A DNA stretch of 6,693 bases, from assembly GCA_937896695.1 (NCBI GenBank), contig CALBOT010000105.1:1-6693 (forward strand), in the 5' to 3' direction. This stretch comes from an uncultured Candidatus Nitrosopelagicus sp. Lineage in GTDB: Archaea > Thermoproteota > Nitrososphaeria > Nitrososphaerales > Nitrosopumilaceae. Numbering within the stretch: position 1 is the first letter of the stretch; every line of letters starts with the position of its first letter. Positions 6,388-6,693 of the stretch are shown here, in pieces. Both the position numbers and the translations under genes were made by a program. The notes under the pieces are model-generated. The model had not been told where the DNA came from. It saw nothing but the letters and a program-made list of their open reading frames with translations, and ran no database searches.

Positions 6388-6693
6388 AATCTAAAATGAA
6401 ATAAATTGCAGCCTCAGGAACTGTTACAATAATTCCAGGAATATGCTTCTGAAATTCTTTTTTTAACTTTAAAGCTATATTCATGTAATAATTTTTCTGG
6501 TCTAACTGCCACTTAAGTATTTTTTGAGGTGATTCATCAGCCATCACTCCAAAAACTTCTTGTCCTAACGAATTTGCACATAGATTCGCTGTGTACTCTG
6601 ATATAGCTTTTTGATGGAATTCATAATTATCAGTTAAAAGACCACCAATACGAAGCCCGCATGCATTCCAAACTTTAGATGCAGATTCAATAC
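6377..6693 (-). CDS. PLP-dependent aminotransferase (class I/II), 3' part, apparently shortened C-terminus
   Basis: The last 104 codons of a minus-strand gene enter from the right edge and stop at TAG (6377-6379). ESASKVWNACGLRIGG, at the start of the visible part, matches the fold-type I aminotransferase signature S-x-S-K-x-W/Y-x-x-x-G-x-R-x-G. The lysine in SK is expected to hold pyridoxal phosphate as a Schiff base, and the arginine of GLRIGG is the conserved phosphate-side residue. The following helices (EFHQKAISEYTANLCANSLGQ) and the strand VPEAAIYFILDF, the usual entry into the small domain, also fit. Family members normally continue some 70-100 residues past this strand, including the arginine that binds the substrate carboxylate (Arg386 of aspartate aminotransferase). 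Here the frame ends four residues after it. The substrate cannot be told from this part. It converges on the cdc48 operon and overlaps its last gene by 11 bp. It may be a broken gene. Confidence 0.75.
   Translation of the reverse strand, partial: IESASKVWNACGLRIGGLLTDNYEFHQKAISEYTANLCANSLGQEVFGVMADESPQKILKWQLDQKNYYMNIALKLKKEFQKHIPGIIVTVPEAAIYFILDFKS

Overview
The window is AT-rich archaeal DNA. It most likely comes from an ammonia-oxidising thaumarchaeon (Nitrososphaerota) of the marine Nitrosopumilus type. The grounds are an archaeal gene set (Pth2-type peptidyl-tRNA hydrolase, archaeal EF-1 beta, a Cdc48 ATPase and a geranylgeranyl reductase for archaeal lipids), strong A/T preference at third codon positions, very short intergenic gaps, and TATA-like boxes about 26 nt upstream of start codons. 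The assignment rests on protein recognition by eye, not on a search.

Layout. Positions 1-1772 (minus strand) hold most of a large exported protein, open at its C-terminus. It has a signal peptide, a six-cysteine N-terminal region, a Vgb/NHL-type beta-propeller and the beginning of an Ig-like beta domain. Positions 1808-2161 (minus) encode Pth2, which lies just upstream of the exported protein. A 68-bp divergent promoter region separates pth2 from a plus-strand geranylgeranyl reductase-family flavoprotein (2230-3372). After a 43-bp promoter-bearing gap comes a tight plus-strand operon: a small four-CxxC zinc-ribbon protein (3416-3622), EF-1 beta (3626-3907), the two-ring ATPase Cdc48 (3916-6090) and a 96-residue unrecognised protein with an acidic tail (6097-6387). 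The right edge (6377-6693, minus) holds the 3' end of a PLP-dependent aminotransferase. It converges on the operon and overlaps its last gene by 11 bp.

Functionally the centre is a protein-synthesis and protein-quality neighbourhood: peptidyl-tRNA recycling (Pth2), recharging of elongation factor 1A with GTP (EF-1 beta), a zinc-ribbon protein of a translation-linked family, and the Cdc48 unfoldase, whose last residues are Phe-Tyr-Gly and fit the HbYX proteasome-docking motif. The lipid reductase and the exported propeller protein are unrelated to this theme.

I found no tRNA, rRNA, CRISPR array, insertion sequence or attachment site, and no clear novel system. The points most worth a second look are the aminotransferase that ends about 70-100 residues early, the unnamed small gene coupled to cdc48, the TATA spacing that implies leaderless transcripts, and the cysteine-rich front of the exported propeller protein.
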